Part shown: positions 1 through 7,883 of the stretch, in pieces
Position numbering within the stretch: the stretch's first letter is position 1
Layout of the letters: every line of letters starts with the position of its first letter
Assembly: GCA_964446115.1 (NCBI GenBank)
Contig: CAYUNE010000021.1
Coordinates: 38,362 to 102,361, forward strand
Length of the DNA stretch: 64,000 nucleotides
Source: CAYUNE01 sp964446115
GTDB taxonomy: Bacteria; Desulfobacterota; Desulfobulbia; Desulfobulbales; Desulfobulbaceae
Reading direction: 5' to 3'
Made by a program: the position numbers and the translations under genes
The notes under the pieces: model-generated
What the model saw: the letters and a program-made list of their open reading frames with translations, nothing else
Told to the model about the DNA's origin: nothing
Database searches by the model: none

Positions 1-623
1 CAAACGGAGCGGGCAAGACCACGCTTCTCGGCACCATTGCCGGATTGTTGCGGCCCATGGTGGGTGAAATCAGGTTCCACGACCTGGACCTGGGCAGGCT
101 GCCGGCGCAGAAAATCGTCAGCCACGGTATCTCGCTGGTGCCCGAGGGCAGGCAGGTATTCGCCACCATGAGTGTGGAGGAAAATCTCATCCTCGGCGGC
201 TATGTGCTGCAGAAGAGGAAGGGCAAGCCGGCACTGCTGCGTGAACTGCAACATCAGTATGAGCTTTTTCCCGTGCTCCGCGAGCGCAAGGATCAGCTGG
301 CGGGCACCCTGTCCGGCGGAGAACAGCAAATGCTGGCCATGGGCCGGGCCCTGATGGCGGCGCCGCGCCTTATCATGATGGATGAGCCCTCCACCGGCCT
401 GGCGCCGCTCATTGTCAAGGATATCTTCACGATTATTGTGCGGCTGCGTGACGAGGGCAACACCGTGTTGCTGGTGGAACAGAATGCCAGGGCGGCCCTG
501 GCCATTGCCGACCGCGGCTATGTGCTGGAAACCGGGAAGATCATTCTTCAGGGACCGGCCGAGGATCTGCTGGCAAACCGCGACGTGCAACGTGCCTATC
601 TGGGGCGGGAAAAAATTCAATGA
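1..623 (+). CDS. livF: Branched-chain amino acid ABC transporter ATP-binding protein LivF (5' truncated)
   Basis: One of the two ATPase subunits (LivG/LivF) that drive the LivHM permease for leucine, isoleucine and valine or related compounds, acting at the inner face of the membrane. The window opens inside the Walker A loop (N-G-A-G-K-T-T, positions 3-23), so roughly 35 N-terminal residues are missing. The Q-loop region VPEGRQVF, signature LSGGEQQ, Walker B LIMMDEPS and the LivF-type switch LLVEQN follow in order. The remaining length fits LivF (about 235 residues in full) better than LivG. It ends 34 nt before a phenylacetate-CoA ligase, so the two are probably co-transcribed; a role in uptake of amino acids degraded to aryl acids is inference. 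Confidence 0.93.
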   Translation, partial: NGAGKTTLLGTIAGLLRPMVGEIRFHDLDLGRLPAQKIVSHGISLVPEGRQVFATMSVEENLILGGYVLQKRKGKPALLRELQHQYELFPVLRERKDQLAGTLSGGEQQMLAMGRALMAAPRLIMMDEPSTGLAPLIVKDIFTIIVRLRDEGNTVLLVEQNARAALAIADRGYVLETGKIILQGPAEDLLANRDVQRAYLGREKIQ

Positions 624-657
624 GCGTTGGGAAAAGGACCTTCACCCAGGGAGAGAT

Positions 658-1956
658 ATGATGTGGGAACAGGAAAAAGAGTGTATGGCCAGGGAGGATT
701 TGGAGCAGCTGCAGCTTGAACGGTTGCAGTCGACCCTCTACCGGGTGGGCACCCACGTGCCCTTTTACAGCAAAAAGTTTGCCCAACTGCGTATCAACTA
801 CGACGATATCCGCAGTCTCGACGATATCCGCCGCCTGCCCCTGACCTGCAAGGAGGATTTACGCAACAACTATCCGTACGGCCTCTTTGCCGTTCCCCTC
901 AGGGATGTGGTGCGCATTCACTCCTCTTCCGGAACCACCGGGCTGGCCACGGTGGTGGGATATACCGGGAACGACCTGAAAAACTGGGCCAACCTGGTGG
1001 CGCGTATCTTGACCGCCGCCGGTGTCACCAAGGATGATGTGATTCAGATCGCCTTTGGTTACGGTCTTTTTACCGGTGGTTTCGGACTCCATTACGGTGC
1101 CGAACGGCTGGGCGCCTCGGTGATTCCCATTTCCGCCGGCAACACCAGGCGGCAGATCCGGATCATGCAGGACTTCAAGACCACCGCCCTTGTCTGCACC
1201 CCAAGTTACGCCCTGGTCATCGCCGATACCATGATGGAGATGGGCGTCAATCCCAACGGTCTTTCCCTGCGGTACGGTCTTTTCGGGGCCGAGCCCTGGT
1301 CCGAGGCCATGCGCCGTGAGATCCACGAAAAACTGGGGATTATCGCCACCGACAACTACGGCCTTTCCGAGATTATGGGGCCGGGCGTGGCCGGTGAATG
1401 CCGGGAGTGCAATGGCCTGCATATCAACGAGGATCACTTTCTGGTGGAGATCCTCCACCCCGATACCCTGGAGCCGGTGGAACCCGGAGAGATCGGTGAG
1501 CTGGTGATCACCACCTTGACCAAGGAGGCCTTTCCCATGATCCGTTACCGCACCCGGGATCTCACCCGCCTCATCACCGAGCCGTGCGGTTGCGGCCGCA
1601 CCCTCTATCGCATACAGCGAATTATCGGCCGTTCCGACGATATGTTGATCATCAAGGGCGTCAATGTCTTTCCCATCCAGATCGAAAAGGTACTCTTTGA
1701 AATCGAGGGCACCGAACCCCATTACCAGATTATCGTGGACCGGAAGGATCATTCCGACCGGATCACCGTCCTGGTGGAGGTTAACGAATCGATTTTCTTC
1801 GATACCATGAAGAAGCAGCGGGCCATGGTGGACAAGATCAAAAACCGGCTGGCCACCGAACTGGGCATCAGCGTGAATGTCAAGTTGGTGGAGGAAAAAA
1901 CCCTGGAGCGTACCCACGGCAAGAGTACCCGGGTGATCGACAACCGACAGCTGTAG
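658..1956 (+). CDS. paaK: Phenylacetate--CoA ligase
   Basis: AMP-forming acyl-CoA ligase that activates phenylacetate or a similar aryl acid to its CoA thioester in the cytoplasm. 432 residues, the normal PaaK size. The adenylate-forming P-loop is HSSSGTTGL (about residues 85-93), followed by a DNYGLSEIMGPGV adenine-binding motif and the C-terminal lid with RTRDLT and GRSDDMLIIKGVNVFP. The open frame extends far upstream, but the ATG at 658 follows a purine-rich AGGGAGAG and starts right after livF; a second ATG directly follows it. In anaerobes such ligases act downstream of indolepyruvate/2-oxoacid oxidoreductases, which suits a neighbour importing amino acids. Substrate is inferred from family only. 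Confidence 0.93.
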   Translation: MMWEQEKECMAREDLEQLQLERLQSTLYRVGTHVPFYSKKFAQLRINYDDIRSLDDIRRLPLTCKEDLRNNYPYGLFAVPLRDVVRIHSSSGTTGLATVVGYTGNDLKNWANLVARILTAAGVTKDDVIQIAFGYGLFTGGFGLHYGAERLGASVIPISAGNTRRQIRIMQDFKTTALVCTPSYALVIADTMMEMGVNPNGLSLRYGLFGAEPWSEAMRREIHEKLGIIATDNYGLSEIMGPGVAGECRECNGLHINEDHFLVEILHPDTLEPVEPGEIGELVITTLTKEAFPMIRYRTRDLTRLITEPCGCGRTLYRIQRIIGRSDDMLIIKGVNVFPIQIEKVLFEIEGTEPHYQIIVDRKDHSDRITVLVEVNESIFFDTMKKQRAMVDKIKNRLATELGISVNVKLVEEKTLERTHGKSTRVIDNRQL

Positions 1957-2286
1957 CCGCCTTCCCAAACCGCTGCCGGCGGACACTTCCGGCAACATCA
2001 TTGACTACTTGTGGTTCCACTGTGTGGTGGTCCGCCGTACTTCCGTTTCCCTTTCTCTTTTTTCTCTTTTTTTATATCCCTCTGTGATGATTGGATATTT
2101 CCCCTTTGCGGCAAAATAACTCCTTCTGGTCCCGATATTGCTTTTGCCCCTTGGGTAAGAGCTGACGGCCCGGGATGTTACCGGCGGCCTCTTCCCCGGC
2201 AACCCTCGGATGAAAGGCGGCTGCGGAAGTATGGTTCCGGGAGCTCACCGGGCGAAAACAACAACTGAGAAAAAGGAGGAAGATCC
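1957..2286. other. 330-nt intergenic region before the YeiH-type gene
   Basis: No gene supported on either strand. It holds a pyrimidine-rich run at about 2040-2085 (long C/T and T tracts) and, nearer the next gene, several GC-rich inverted segments between 2160 and 2260 that could fold in the leader RNA. I could not match it to a riboswitch class that I know. A strong Shine-Dalgarno AAAGGAGGA lies at 2272-2281 for the next gene. Confidence 0.5.
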
Positions 2287-3918
2287 ATGTCGTCACGAGC
2301 GCAGCAAAACATGCCCACCCTGATTCTGGGAGGTATCATGTTGGCTTATGGATTAATCGCCAAAACCGGCGTTATGTTGCCGATACTCAAGTATCTGCAC
2401 ACCCATAAGTCGATGGAGTTACAGGTCACCATGGGGCTGACCCTGGGAATTATCGGAATTGTCGCCGCCCTCATCAACATGATCCGTGAGCCGCAGGACA
2501 CCATTCTCGACCGTTTCGTCCTGCAGCCCATCGGCGGGATTCTGTTGCTCCTGCTCCTGGCCATGGCGGTGCGTTGGTACCTGGAACCCCTGGTCAAGAT
2601 CATGAGCAAGGCCCTGCAGCCCGCCCTGGGGTTCAAGATCTACAAGGTACTCAATCTCAACTACGTAGTCCTTGGTCTTTTGATCGGGGTCATCGTCACC
2701 AACACCTACGGTATCCCCAGGTTTGCGGCATCCGGTGTCAAGTGCGCCCGTTTCGTCCTCAAGATGGGGGTTATCATGCTCGGAGCCCGCTACAGTTTTG
2801 CCGAACTGGCCAAGCTTGGCGTCTACAGTGTCTGGCTCATCGGCATTTTCGTCCTCGGTACGGTCTTTCTGGTCCTCTGGTTCGGTAACCTTTTCAAACA
2901 GCCGAAAACCATGACGGGGGTGTTGTCCGCCGGTATGGGAGTCTGCGGGGTCTCCGCCACCGTGGCCGTGGCCCCGGTGGTCAAGGCGCGGAGCGCGGAA
3001 ATGGCCTATACCATCGGCACCATTCTCTCCTTCGGCATCATCTGTATGTTCGTCTTCCCCACCATCGGCAAGATGGCGGGAATGAATCCGGTGCAGTTCG
3101 GCGCCTGGGCCGGCACCGGCATCCTCAACTCGGCCCAGGTTGCGGCCGCAGCCCTGGCATTCAACGCCGTTGATATCAAGACGCTCAAAGTTGCAGAAAT
3201 ATTCAACATTACCAGGGTTCTCTTTCTGCCCATCATCGTGCTCGTCCTTGCCACCTGGTTCGGCAAGGAGGCCGGCCAGAAACTGAGTTTCAAAACCGTG
3301 GTCATCGACAAGTTTCCCATCTTTATCCTCGGTTTTCTGCTGCTGTTCGCCATGTCTTCCATGGGGCTTTTTTCGCCGCCTTCCCACTACAAGGGCAAGT
3401 TCATCGATGTGAGCTACAACGACCGCAGCCAGATCACCAGCGAGGAATTCGAGGTGCTTGACAAGGCGCTCAAGGAGAACACCATAACCGGTCTGTCCGC
3501 AAGTCAGATGGAAGCCGTCCGCGACCTGCACCGGCAAAAGCAGATCGCCGGAAATTTCGACGAACGCAATGACAAAAAACTCTTCGATAAGGTGGGTCGG
3601 GCGCGTATGACCGAACTGGAGTCGATTCTGGCGGCTGCCAAGGCCAAAAAGATCCAACTGGCTGCGGATGTCAAACATGTGATCAAACATGCCGTCAAGC
3701 AGGTACACAAGAAGTCCAAGACCGTTTCCACCCTCACCGACTGCATGATCTGGTTTTTTGCCTTCGGCCTGATCGGGCTCGGCATGCAGATCACCAAGAA
3801 GGCCATCTTTCAGGCCGGCGGCTGGCCACTGGTGATTGGAGGGATTTCGGGTATCATCAAGGCTACCCTCTCCTTCTTTGTGGTGCTCTGGCTGGTAAAG
3901 GATGTTGTGTTGAACTAG
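2287..3918 (+). CDS. YeiH/UPF0324-family putative sulfate exporter with a large soluble insertion
   Basis: Multi-spanning inner-membrane protein of the YeiH (UPF0324) family, a family proposed to export sulfate or related anions; the substrate is not proven. The family core is visible at about residues 125-330: GVIVTNTYGIP, MGVIMLGARYSF, GMGVCGVSATVAVAP, and GTGILNSAQVAAAAL. At 543 residues it is much longer than the usual 330-350. The excess is an N-terminal membrane segment block (residues 1-100) and a charged, Lys-rich loop of about 115 residues (roughly 365-480) inserted before the last two helices. Start is fixed by AAAGGAGGA six bases upstream. A small one-helix protein gene follows 24 nt downstream. 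Confidence 0.85.
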   Translation: MSSRAQQNMPTLILGGIMLAYGLIAKTGVMLPILKYLHTHKSMELQVTMGLTLGIIGIVAALINMIREPQDTILDRFVLQPIGGILLLLLLAMAVRWYLEPLVKIMSKALQPALGFKIYKVLNLNYVVLGLLIGVIVTNTYGIPRFAASGVKCARFVLKMGVIMLGARYSFAELAKLGVYSVWLIGIFVLGTVFLVLWFGNLFKQPKTMTGVLSAGMGVCGVSATVAVAPVVKARSAEMAYTIGTILSFGIICMFVFPTIGKMAGMNPVQFGAWAGTGILNSAQVAAAALAFNAVDIKTLKVAEIFNITRVLFLPIIVLVLATWFGKEAGQKLSFKTVVIDKFPIFILGFLLLFAMSSMGLFSPPSHYKGKFIDVSYNDRSQITSEEFEVLDKALKENTITGLSASQMEAVRDLHRQKQIAGNFDERNDKKLFDKVGRARMTELESILAAAKAKKIQLAADVKHVIKHAVKQVHKKSKTVSTLTDCMIWFFAFGLIGLGMQITKKAIFQAGGWPLVIGGISGIIKATLSFFVVLWLVKDVVLN

Positions 3919-3942
3919 GAATTACTGATGGAGGATGACGAT

Positions 3943-4146
3943 ATGTCGAAGGAAAAGAAAGCCCCTGAAACAACCCATGACGATAAAGACCGGGCCGGTA
4001 TCGGTCCGGATGCCGATACCGAAAAACTGGAGGAAAGGGCGCTCTCGGTATTTTCCAGCGAGAGAAACGAGGATATCACCGCCCTGATCCTGTGCCTGAT
4101 CACCACATTTCTGGTGCTGGCCTCCACCAAGTGGCATCTGTTCTAG
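3943..4146 (+). CDS. Small single-pass membrane protein, unknown
   Basis: 67 residues: a charged, Lys/Asp/Glu-rich N-terminal half and one C-terminal hydrophobic helix (ALILCLITTFLVLAS) ending KWHLF, so probably anchored in the inner membrane with the charged part in the cytoplasm. I chose the ATG at 3943 because GGAGG sits 8 nt upstream; an in-frame ATG at 3928 would add MEDDD and overlaps that ribosome site. It lies directly behind the YeiH-type transporter and before a strong terminator, so it is the last gene of that unit and may be an accessory subunit. Not recognised as a named family. Confidence 0.65.
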   Translation: MSKEKKAPETTHDDKDRAGIGPDADTEKLEERALSVFSSERNEDITALILCLITTFLVLASTKWHLF

Positions 4147-4178
4147 ATGCGTCGAGGGCGTCCGCCGCAGATCGGCGA

Positions 4179-4230
4179 GACGCAGGCGGCAGCCCGTAAC
4201 CGCGGTTACGGGCTGCCGGCGTCTTTTTTT
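4179..4230 (+). terminator. Rho-independent terminator after the YeiH unit
   Basis: Perfect 14-bp stem GGCAGCCCGTAACC (4188-4201) with GGTTACGGGCTGCC (4204-4217), extended by an outer GACGC/GCGTC pairing (4179-4183 with 4219-4223) and followed by seven T at 4224-4230. Confidence 0.92.
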
Positions 4231-4284
4231 CTGTTCCGCATCAGCTGGAGTCGCCCCGTTTTTAATCATCACCCAAAAAAGCCC

Positions 4285-4767
4285 ATGTACGACCATATAT
4301 TACTCTGCACCCACGGTTCGCCCGGTGCCCGCAAGGCGGAGGATTATGTCTTCGGAAAACTGCTCTCCCACGCGCCCGCTGCCGGGGTGACCGTTCTCAC
4401 CATCATCGACCGGGACTGGACTCTGATGACCGGCGACGACTGGCTCAACACCTCCCGTACCCGCAACACCTTTCTTGAATATGTGGATGATCAGCTGGGC
4501 CGCGAGATTGCCGCAGACTGGCAGCGCATCAGAAAGAGCCATTCCTCCGCCGCCGGTGCCAGGTTCATGAAGGTGGTGGGCCATATCGAGGAGACCATTG
4601 TTGCGGCCGCGCTTCAGGAAGAATGTGATCTCATCGTTGTCGGCGGTCGGCGGAACAAACCGCGCCGCCTGACCAGTGTCACCATGGAGCCCGGGCTTGC
4701 CGCAAGGCTCAGGAACGAGAAACTTCACCCCCTTTTACCCGTTCCGCTCCTGGTTGTCGGCGGCTGA
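4285..4767 (+). CDS. Universal stress protein (UspA family)
   Basis: 160-residue cytoplasmic protein of the UspA alpha/beta fold, usually an ATP- or AMP-binding dimer induced under stress. The N-terminal strand YDHILLCTHGSPGARKAEDYV and the late 'CDLIVVGGRR' segment match the family; the usual G-x2-G-x9-G-S/T nucleotide motif near the C terminus is degenerate here (GGRRNKPRRLTSVTMEPG), so nucleotide binding is uncertain. The start at 4285 is chosen from homology because the open frame continues upstream through the terminator hairpin; no good Shine-Dalgarno precedes it. It sits just after the YeiH unit's terminator and 6 nt before a tail-anchored protein gene. Confidence 0.82.
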   Translation: MYDHILLCTHGSPGARKAEDYVFGKLLSHAPAAGVTVLTIIDRDWTLMTGDDWLNTSRTRNTFLEYVDDQLGREIAADWQRIRKSHSSAAGARFMKVVGHIEETIVAAALQEECDLIVVGGRRNKPRRLTSVTMEPGLAARLRNEKLHPLLPVPLLVVGG

Positions 4768-4773
4768 AATGTT

Positions 4774-5334
4774 ATGGAGCGAGAACCGCAAAAAAAAGGC
4801 CTCCGCGAGTATGACCTTGGCCTGACCAACAGCATCATCCTTGCCGATCTGCTGGATATTGAAAAACTCTTCCGCCTCAATCCGCACTGGTTCATCGATG
4901 AACTGGTGGAGGAGCACGGCGACTTCAGTGCCCGTCTCAGGGATTATGTCTCCGACCGGGAGTTCAGGCTCCGGGGCAGGTATTCCGCCGCCGCCGACCG
5001 TCTGCGGCTGGATTTCGAGGATGGACCGTTGCGCAGTCTCAGTCTGTTTTTTCGCGGCGGAAAACTCCACGGCACCCTTGAACTCCGGGACGCCGGAGCG
5101 GACGAGGAGTGCGAACACTATACGCTTCTCTGGTTGCGCGGCATCAGGGAATATCTGCGTCTCTACCGGGTGAACACCCCGGCAAGACGATTCTTCCGGT
5201 TTATCATGAACCGGATGGTGCTGCGCATGAATCCATCCCAGCGTAAGATCTGTCTGATGCTCATCAGGTTGACCCTGGTCGAGATCGTCGTCATCCTTGT
5301 TATTGTCGTTGGCTATGTTGTCTTTGTTCTGTAA
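4774..5334 (+). CDS. Unknown protein with C-terminal membrane anchor
   Basis: 186 residues I cannot assign to a family. Residues 1-160 form a soluble, charged region with an alternating strand pattern (for example RLRLDFEDGPLRSLSLFFRGGKLHGTLEL in three pieces of beta-like character); residues about 163-186 are a hydrophobic C-terminal helix rich in Val/Ile, preceded by basic residues, as in tail-anchored proteins facing the cytoplasm. The ATG at 4774 lies 6 nt after the Usp stop and lacks a strong ribosome site, suggesting translational coupling with the Usp gene. The pairing with a stress protein suggests a membrane partner, but that is inference. Confidence 0.7.
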   Translation: MEREPQKKGLREYDLGLTNSIILADLLDIEKLFRLNPHWFIDELVEEHGDFSARLRDYVSDREFRLRGRYSAAADRLRLDFEDGPLRSLSLFFRGGKLHGTLELRDAGADEECEHYTLLWLRGIREYLRLYRVNTPARRFFRFIMNRMVLRMNPSQRKICLMLIRLTLVEIVVILVIVVGYVVFVL

Positions 5335-5644
5335 TCCTGCTTTATAGCCGTATTGCTGTAGCATTGCCGCTTCCTGAATTTCCGTCGCCCCTTTTGGGTG
5401 CGAAGATTCTACGGAAAACACTCTTCCCCTCCGCTTCCGCCGATTCTTCCGCAGGGCTGCTGATCCGCCCTTTGAGCCGTCCGGGCCATGATCCTGTTTT
5501 GATGATCACGGGCTGGGCAAAACTTTTTTCTTGCGCTGGACGGGACGATCAAGTTGATTGATATGGGATCTGGGGCCGGAGACTGATATCAGCGACCGGA
5601 GGTTTTGTTTTGGATGACTTTTCCGGTAAAAAGGGGAGGTGGTC
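5335..5644. other. 310-nt intergenic region, nothing assigned
   Basis: No supported gene. A weak imperfect inverted repeat around 5475-5520 precedes a T run (5523-5529) and might terminate the Usp unit. No recognisable promoter or riboswitch. The strong Shine-Dalgarno GGGGAGG (5633-5639) of the DUF190 gene closes the region. Confidence 0.45.
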
Positions 5645-5995
5645 ATGCAGTTACCTGAAGAGGGATGCCTGTTGCGGATCCACATCGGCGAGAGAAGCCG
5701 TTACAGGGGAGAGCCGCTCTACAGCTGGATCGTCCACAAGGCCAGGGAGGCGGGGCTTGCCGGCGCCACGGTGCTGCGCGGCATGATGGGATATGGCGCA
5801 AACAGCAGGATCAAGACTTCGTCGATTCTATGCCTGTCCGAGGACCTGCCGATGATTGTCGAGCTGGTTGATACCCGGGAACAGTTGGAGCAGTTCATCG
5901 ACCTCATAGATCCGGTGATCGACGAGGGACTGATGACCATGGAAAAGGTCAATATCAGAGTCTACCGGCCGGGACGCCGCAGCTCCGGGAAATGA
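5645..5995 (+). CDS. DUF190 family protein
   Basis: 116-residue cytoplasmic protein of the DUF190 family, a ferredoxin-like, PII-related fold of unknown function often found next to ion channels such as CrcB. Family landmarks are LLRIHIGE, YSWIVHKAREAGLAGATVLRG (in two parts) and GYGANSRI, followed by LPMIVELVD and the closing VNIRVYRP. The ATG at 5645 is preceded by GGGGAGG with 5-nt spacing; a GTG at 5639 overlaps that site and is less likely. No crcB or other channel gene is adjacent here; the next gene, 60 nt downstream, is a flavin disulfide reductase, so the usual partner is missing. Confidence 0.85.
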   Translation: MQLPEEGCLLRIHIGERSRYRGEPLYSWIVHKAREAGLAGATVLRGMMGYGANSRIKTSSILCLSEDLPMIVELVDTREQLEQFIDLIDPVIDEGLMTMEKVNIRVYRPGRRSSGK

Positions 5996-6055
5996 AAAAT
6001 CAGGCCGCATGTGGCGGTTTTATTCTTTTTCAGTGAGATATTTTAGGAGGACAAC

Positions 6056-7783
6056 ATGAGCAAGAAAGTGGTGATTGTCGGCGGTGTTGCCGCCGGGCCC
6101 AAGGCCGCCTGTCATCTGAAACGGCTGAAACCCGGCTGGGATGTGACCATCGTTGACCAGGACAGCCTGATTTCCTATGGCGGCTGCGGCATTCCCTATT
6201 ATGTCTGCGGTGATGTTTCCGATGAGTCTGAACTGCGCTCCACCAGTTTTCACATGGTCCGGGATGTGGATTTTTTCAGAAAGGCCAAGGGCGTCACCGT
6301 GCGCAACAGGACCAGGGCCCTGGCCATTGACCGACGCAACCGTCTGGTCAAGGTGGAAAATCTGGACAGCGGTGAGAGACGGGAGCTGCCCTACGACAAA
6401 CTGATGCTCGCCACCGGCGCCTCTCCCTTTGTCCTGCCCATTACCGGTGCCGACCTGGATGGCGTGTTCACCATCAGCGATCTGCACAAGGCAATCGAGA
6501 TCAAGAAACGGATTTCCCGCGGCCGGGTGGAAAAGGCGGTGGTGATCGGCGGCGGCGCCATCGGCATCGAAATGGCCGAGGCCCTGGCCGACCTTTGGGA
6601 GGTGGAGACCACGATCATCGAATTCATGCCCCAACTGCTGCCGCGTATTGTGGACAGGACCTTTGCAGCCATGCTCAAAAATCACCTGGAGGAAAACGAT
6701 GTCAAGGTGTACCTGGGTGAATCGGCGACTGAAATCATCGGTGATGAGGAGGGGAGGGTGACCGCGGTCAAGACCGCCGAGCGGACCGTTGCCGCTGATC
6801 TGGTCATCATGGCCGTGGGCGTGCGGCCACGCAGTGAACTGGCCCGGGAGGCCGGCCTGCAGGTGGCTCCCTGGGGCGGTATCGTCGTCAACCAGCGGTT
6901 GCAGACAAGCGATCCCGACATCTATGCCGCCGGCGACTGCATTGCCGTTAACCACCTGGTCACCGGTAAGCAGATGCACGCACCGCTTGGGTCTCTGGCC
7001 AACCGTGAAGGTCGCATTGTCGGCGACAACATGGCCGGTATCCCCTCCACCTTCGAAGGAGTGGTGGGCAGTTTCATCATGAAGGCGTTTGACCGCTGCA
7101 TCGCCGCCACCGGCATCAGCTACGAAACCGCCCTGGCCGAGGGCTTTGATGCCGATTATGCCTTGACCGCACCATCGGACCGGGCCCATTTTTTCCCGGG
7201 CGAGGCCATTGTCGTCTTTCAGATGGTTTTTGACCGCCGCACCAGGCGGGTGCTGGGGCTCCAGGGATTCGGCATGATGAACGATTCCATTTCAGCCCGC
7301 ATTGACGCCGCGGCCGCCCTCATCAGCCGGGGCGCGGTTATCGAGGATTTTGTCAACCTGGAGATGGCCTATGCACCTCCCTTTTCGGCGGCCATCGACT
7401 CCATCAATGCCGCGGCCTTTGTGGCCGACAATCTTTGCGCGAACAGGCTGCGGAAAGTGGAGATGGATCGTTTTCTTGCCTGGATGGAAAATTTCGGGGA
7501 TGAGCCGGGATGGATCGCCCTGGATATCAGGCATCCGCTGGAGGCGACACCCTTTGTGGAGAAATTCGGTTTGGAAAAATGGCTGGCCATACCATATAAT
7601 GAGATACGGAGCAGGTATGAAGAGCTGCCCGATGACAAGACCATGATTATTCTCTGCGATGCCGGCACCCGCTCCTACGAGGTCCAGGTCTTTCTGGACC
7701 ATGTCGGCAAGGGGAATACTCTGGTTCTCAGTGGAGGCTTCAATGTGGTGCGAAGGATCGGGGTGAACTGGTATCCGGAGTAG
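6056..7783 (+). CDS. FAD-dependent CoA-disulfide/persulfide reductase with C-terminal rhodanese domain
   Basis: 575-residue NAD(P)H-dependent flavoprotein of the CoA-disulfide reductase/NADH oxidase type fused to rhodanese, the architecture of NADH-dependent persulfide reductases (Npsr-like). FAD-binding GGVAAG begins at residue 9; the single redox cysteine of the CoADR class is C44 in SYGGCGIPYY; the NAD site is VVIGGGAIGIEMAE (about 160-173); the second FAD motif is DIYAAGDC. A dimerisation domain follows, then rhodanese (about 475-575) with active-site C534 in CDAGTRS. Both catalytic cysteines are intact, so reduction of CoA persulfide or polysulfide with sulfide release is likely. Start follows AGGAGG. 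Fits a sulfur-cycling host. Confidence 0.9.
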   Translation: MSKKVVIVGGVAAGPKAACHLKRLKPGWDVTIVDQDSLISYGGCGIPYYVCGDVSDESELRSTSFHMVRDVDFFRKAKGVTVRNRTRALAIDRRNRLVKVENLDSGERRELPYDKLMLATGASPFVLPITGADLDGVFTISDLHKAIEIKKRISRGRVEKAVVIGGGAIGIEMAEALADLWEVETTIIEFMPQLLPRIVDRTFAAMLKNHLEENDVKVYLGESATEIIGDEEGRVTAVKTAERTVAADLVIMAVGVRPRSELAREAGLQVAPWGGIVVNQRLQTSDPDIYAAGDCIAVNHLVTGKQMHAPLGSLANREGRIVGDNMAGIPSTFEGVVGSFIMKAFDRCIAATGISYETALAEGFDADYALTAPSDRAHFFPGEAIVVFQMVFDRRTRRVLGLQGFGMMNDSISARIDAAAALISRGAVIEDFVNLEMAYAPPFSAAIDSINAAAFVADNLCANRLRKVEMDRFLAWMENFGDEPGWIALDIRHPLEATPFVEKFGLEKWLAIPYNEIRSRYEELPDDKTMIILCDAGTRSYEVQVFLDHVGKGNTLVLSGGFNVVRRIGVNWYPE

Positions 7784-7801
7784 GCCATGCGCCATCGGTT
7801 G

Positions 7802-7860
7802 TGTCGGGGCTCATCCCTGAAATAGCCCGGCTGGTCCCGGTTTATCGGGATAAGCTCCGA
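7802..7860 (+). other. Long intergenic stem-loop between reductase and HEAT/receiver genes
   Basis: GTCGGGGCTCATCCC (7802-7816) pairs with GGGATAAGCTCCGAC (7846-7860): 15 bp with one A-C mismatch and one G-U pair, enclosing a 29-nt loop. No T run follows, so it is not a standard terminator; it may protect the upstream message or delimit processing. Confidence 0.6.
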
Positions 7861-7883
7861 CGCGCCGGAAACTGCAGATTGAA

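Noticed and set aside
859..2001. Long minus-strand open frame opposite the phenylacetate-CoA ligase gene
   Set aside because: No ribosome site and no family pattern; it is the antisense reading of a well-supported gene with high-GC codon bias.
2150..2270. GC-rich foldable leader before the YeiH-type gene, considered as a riboswitch
   Set aside because: I could not match the conserved core of any SAM, cobalamin, molybdenum-cofactor or fluoride riboswitch.
2419..3708. 429-codon minus-strand frame opposite the YeiH-type gene
   Set aside because: Composition (Asp/His/Gly-rich repeats) is that of an antisense shadow; the plus-strand gene has clear family motifs.
4179..4230. Long perfect inverted repeat considered as another MITE
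   Set aside because: The stem is followed directly by seven T at the end of a gene unit and lacks the GTAA end consensus; it is a terminator.
6020..7189. 389-codon minus-strand frame opposite the disulfide reductase
   Set aside because: Antisense shadow of a gene with intact active-site motifs.
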